From NCBI GenBank assembly GCA_003661605.2, contig QMWL02000045.1, positions 1-6,124 of the forward strand: 6,124 nt of DNA. The letters are read 5' to 3'. The position numbers were made by a program, and so were the translations under genes. Shown here in pieces: positions 5,803 through 6,124 of this stretch (within the stretch, counting starts at the first letter, position 1; the number at the start of each line of letters is the position of its first letter). The notes beneath the pieces were generated by a model that saw only the letters and a list, made by a program, of their open reading frames with translations, was not told where the DNA came from and ran no database searches. Source of the stretch: an archaeon. GTDB taxonomy: Archaea > Thermoproteota > QMWL01.

Positions 5803-6124
5803 TTATACCGCTACCACCACTACTCCCTCTAAACTACCTACGATCACTACATCTGCCTCTAACTCCAGAACCCTATTGGTCACTTCAGCAAGGAAGTCTA
5901 AATCTCCTAGTGGTAGTGTCGCACCAATAATGCGGTAACCATCTACTTCTTCTACCTCCTTCATCAGATTTAGAGCGATATAGCGAGCGACCCCTCGCAT
6001 AAACATCCGATACCGATGCTCGTATCGTTCTGCCTTCTCCATAACCCGCTTTATGCTGTCAAAGACTTCCTCAGTACCCGATCCGAGCAAACGTGCAGCT
6101 TGCTCTAAAACTCTAGCTTGATGA
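5803..6124 (-). CDS. alaS: Alanyl-tRNA synthetase (AlaRS), C-terminal part, 5' end beyond window, ends at a premature TAA
   Basis: This is the last readable 106 codons of alaS, open to the right edge. AlaRS is a class II synthetase that charges tRNA-Ala and clears mischarged Ser and Gly. The catalytic and editing domains lie outside the window. What is visible is a charged helical linker (EVFDSIKRVMEKAERYEHRY) and the first half of the DHHA1 (C-Ala) domain, from VDGYRIIGATLPLGDLDF to VVIVGSLEGVVVVAV. A TAA then cuts the frame (5803-5805) where homologues continue with a short loop and the glycine-rich segment. That segment is present downstream (see next entry), so the stop is premature and not the natural end. 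Ser would fit here; TCA to TAA is one base. The family call rests on the combined pattern of linker, DHHA1 strands and downstream GGGGGG tail. Confidence 0.85.
   Translation of the reverse strand, partial: HQARVLEQAARLLGSGTEEVFDSIKRVMEKAERYEHRYRMFMRGVARYIALNLMKEVEEVDGYRIIGATLPLGDLDFLAEVTNRVLELEADVVIVGSLEGVVVVAV

Noticed and set aside
5755..5805. An archaeal intron explaining the broken alaS frame
   Set aside because: The residues between the conserved blocks are themselves AlaRS-like and the spacing is normal, so nothing extra is inserted.

Overview
The window looks like chromosomal DNA from a thermophilic archaeon, most likely a crenarchaeal or TACK-type lineage. The evidence is the archaeal forms of LeuRS, ArgRS and AlaRS, a family B DNA polymerase with the archaeal N-terminal domain, a very GC-rich tRNA (GGGCCCG acceptor stem) in a gene background of visibly lower GC, and no encoded CCA on that tRNA. 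I cannot name the genus. No mobile element, CRISPR array or phage gene is visible.

Layout, left to right. (1) On the minus strand at 1-681 is the start of a family B DNA polymerase gene, cut off by the left edge. (2) A divergent intergenic region of 56 bases follows. (3) On the plus strand at 738-2666 is a complete argS (arginyl-tRNA synthetase, 642 aa). (4) On the minus strand at 2667-2741 is a tRNA-Arg(UCU) gene. Its 3' end touches the argS stop codon with no base between. (5) On the minus strand, leuS (leucyl-tRNA synthetase) starts at 5628. Its natural C-terminus (Y-I-E, residue 960) is reached at 2749, but there is no stop codon. The frame runs through the whole tRNA gene and 50 bases into the convergent 3' end of argS, stopping at 2617. 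(6) On the minus strand, just upstream of leuS, is the 3' end of alaS (alanyl-tRNA synthetase). It is interrupted by an in-frame TAA at 5803 and then by a one-base frame change near 5758. The remaining conserved tail ends at 5633, 4 bases before the leuS ATG.

The window is therefore a translation cluster: three aminoacyl-tRNA synthetases (Ala, Leu, Arg) and one tRNA that is a substrate of the adjacent ArgRS. alaS, leuS and tRNA-Arg share a strand and are probably at least partly co-transcribed. A TATA-like box inside the last leuS codons suggests that the tRNA also has its own promoter. argS converges on them and polB diverges from argS.

The oddest feature is a run of single-base anomalies at functional positions: a lost leuS stop, a premature alaS stop, an alaS frame change, a missing Glu in the polB Exo I motif, and a polB ribosome-binding site that is well spaced only from an ACG. 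Long error-free frames in argS and leuS argue against generally bad sequence. Even so, base-call errors and real recoding or decay cannot be told apart from this sequence alone.
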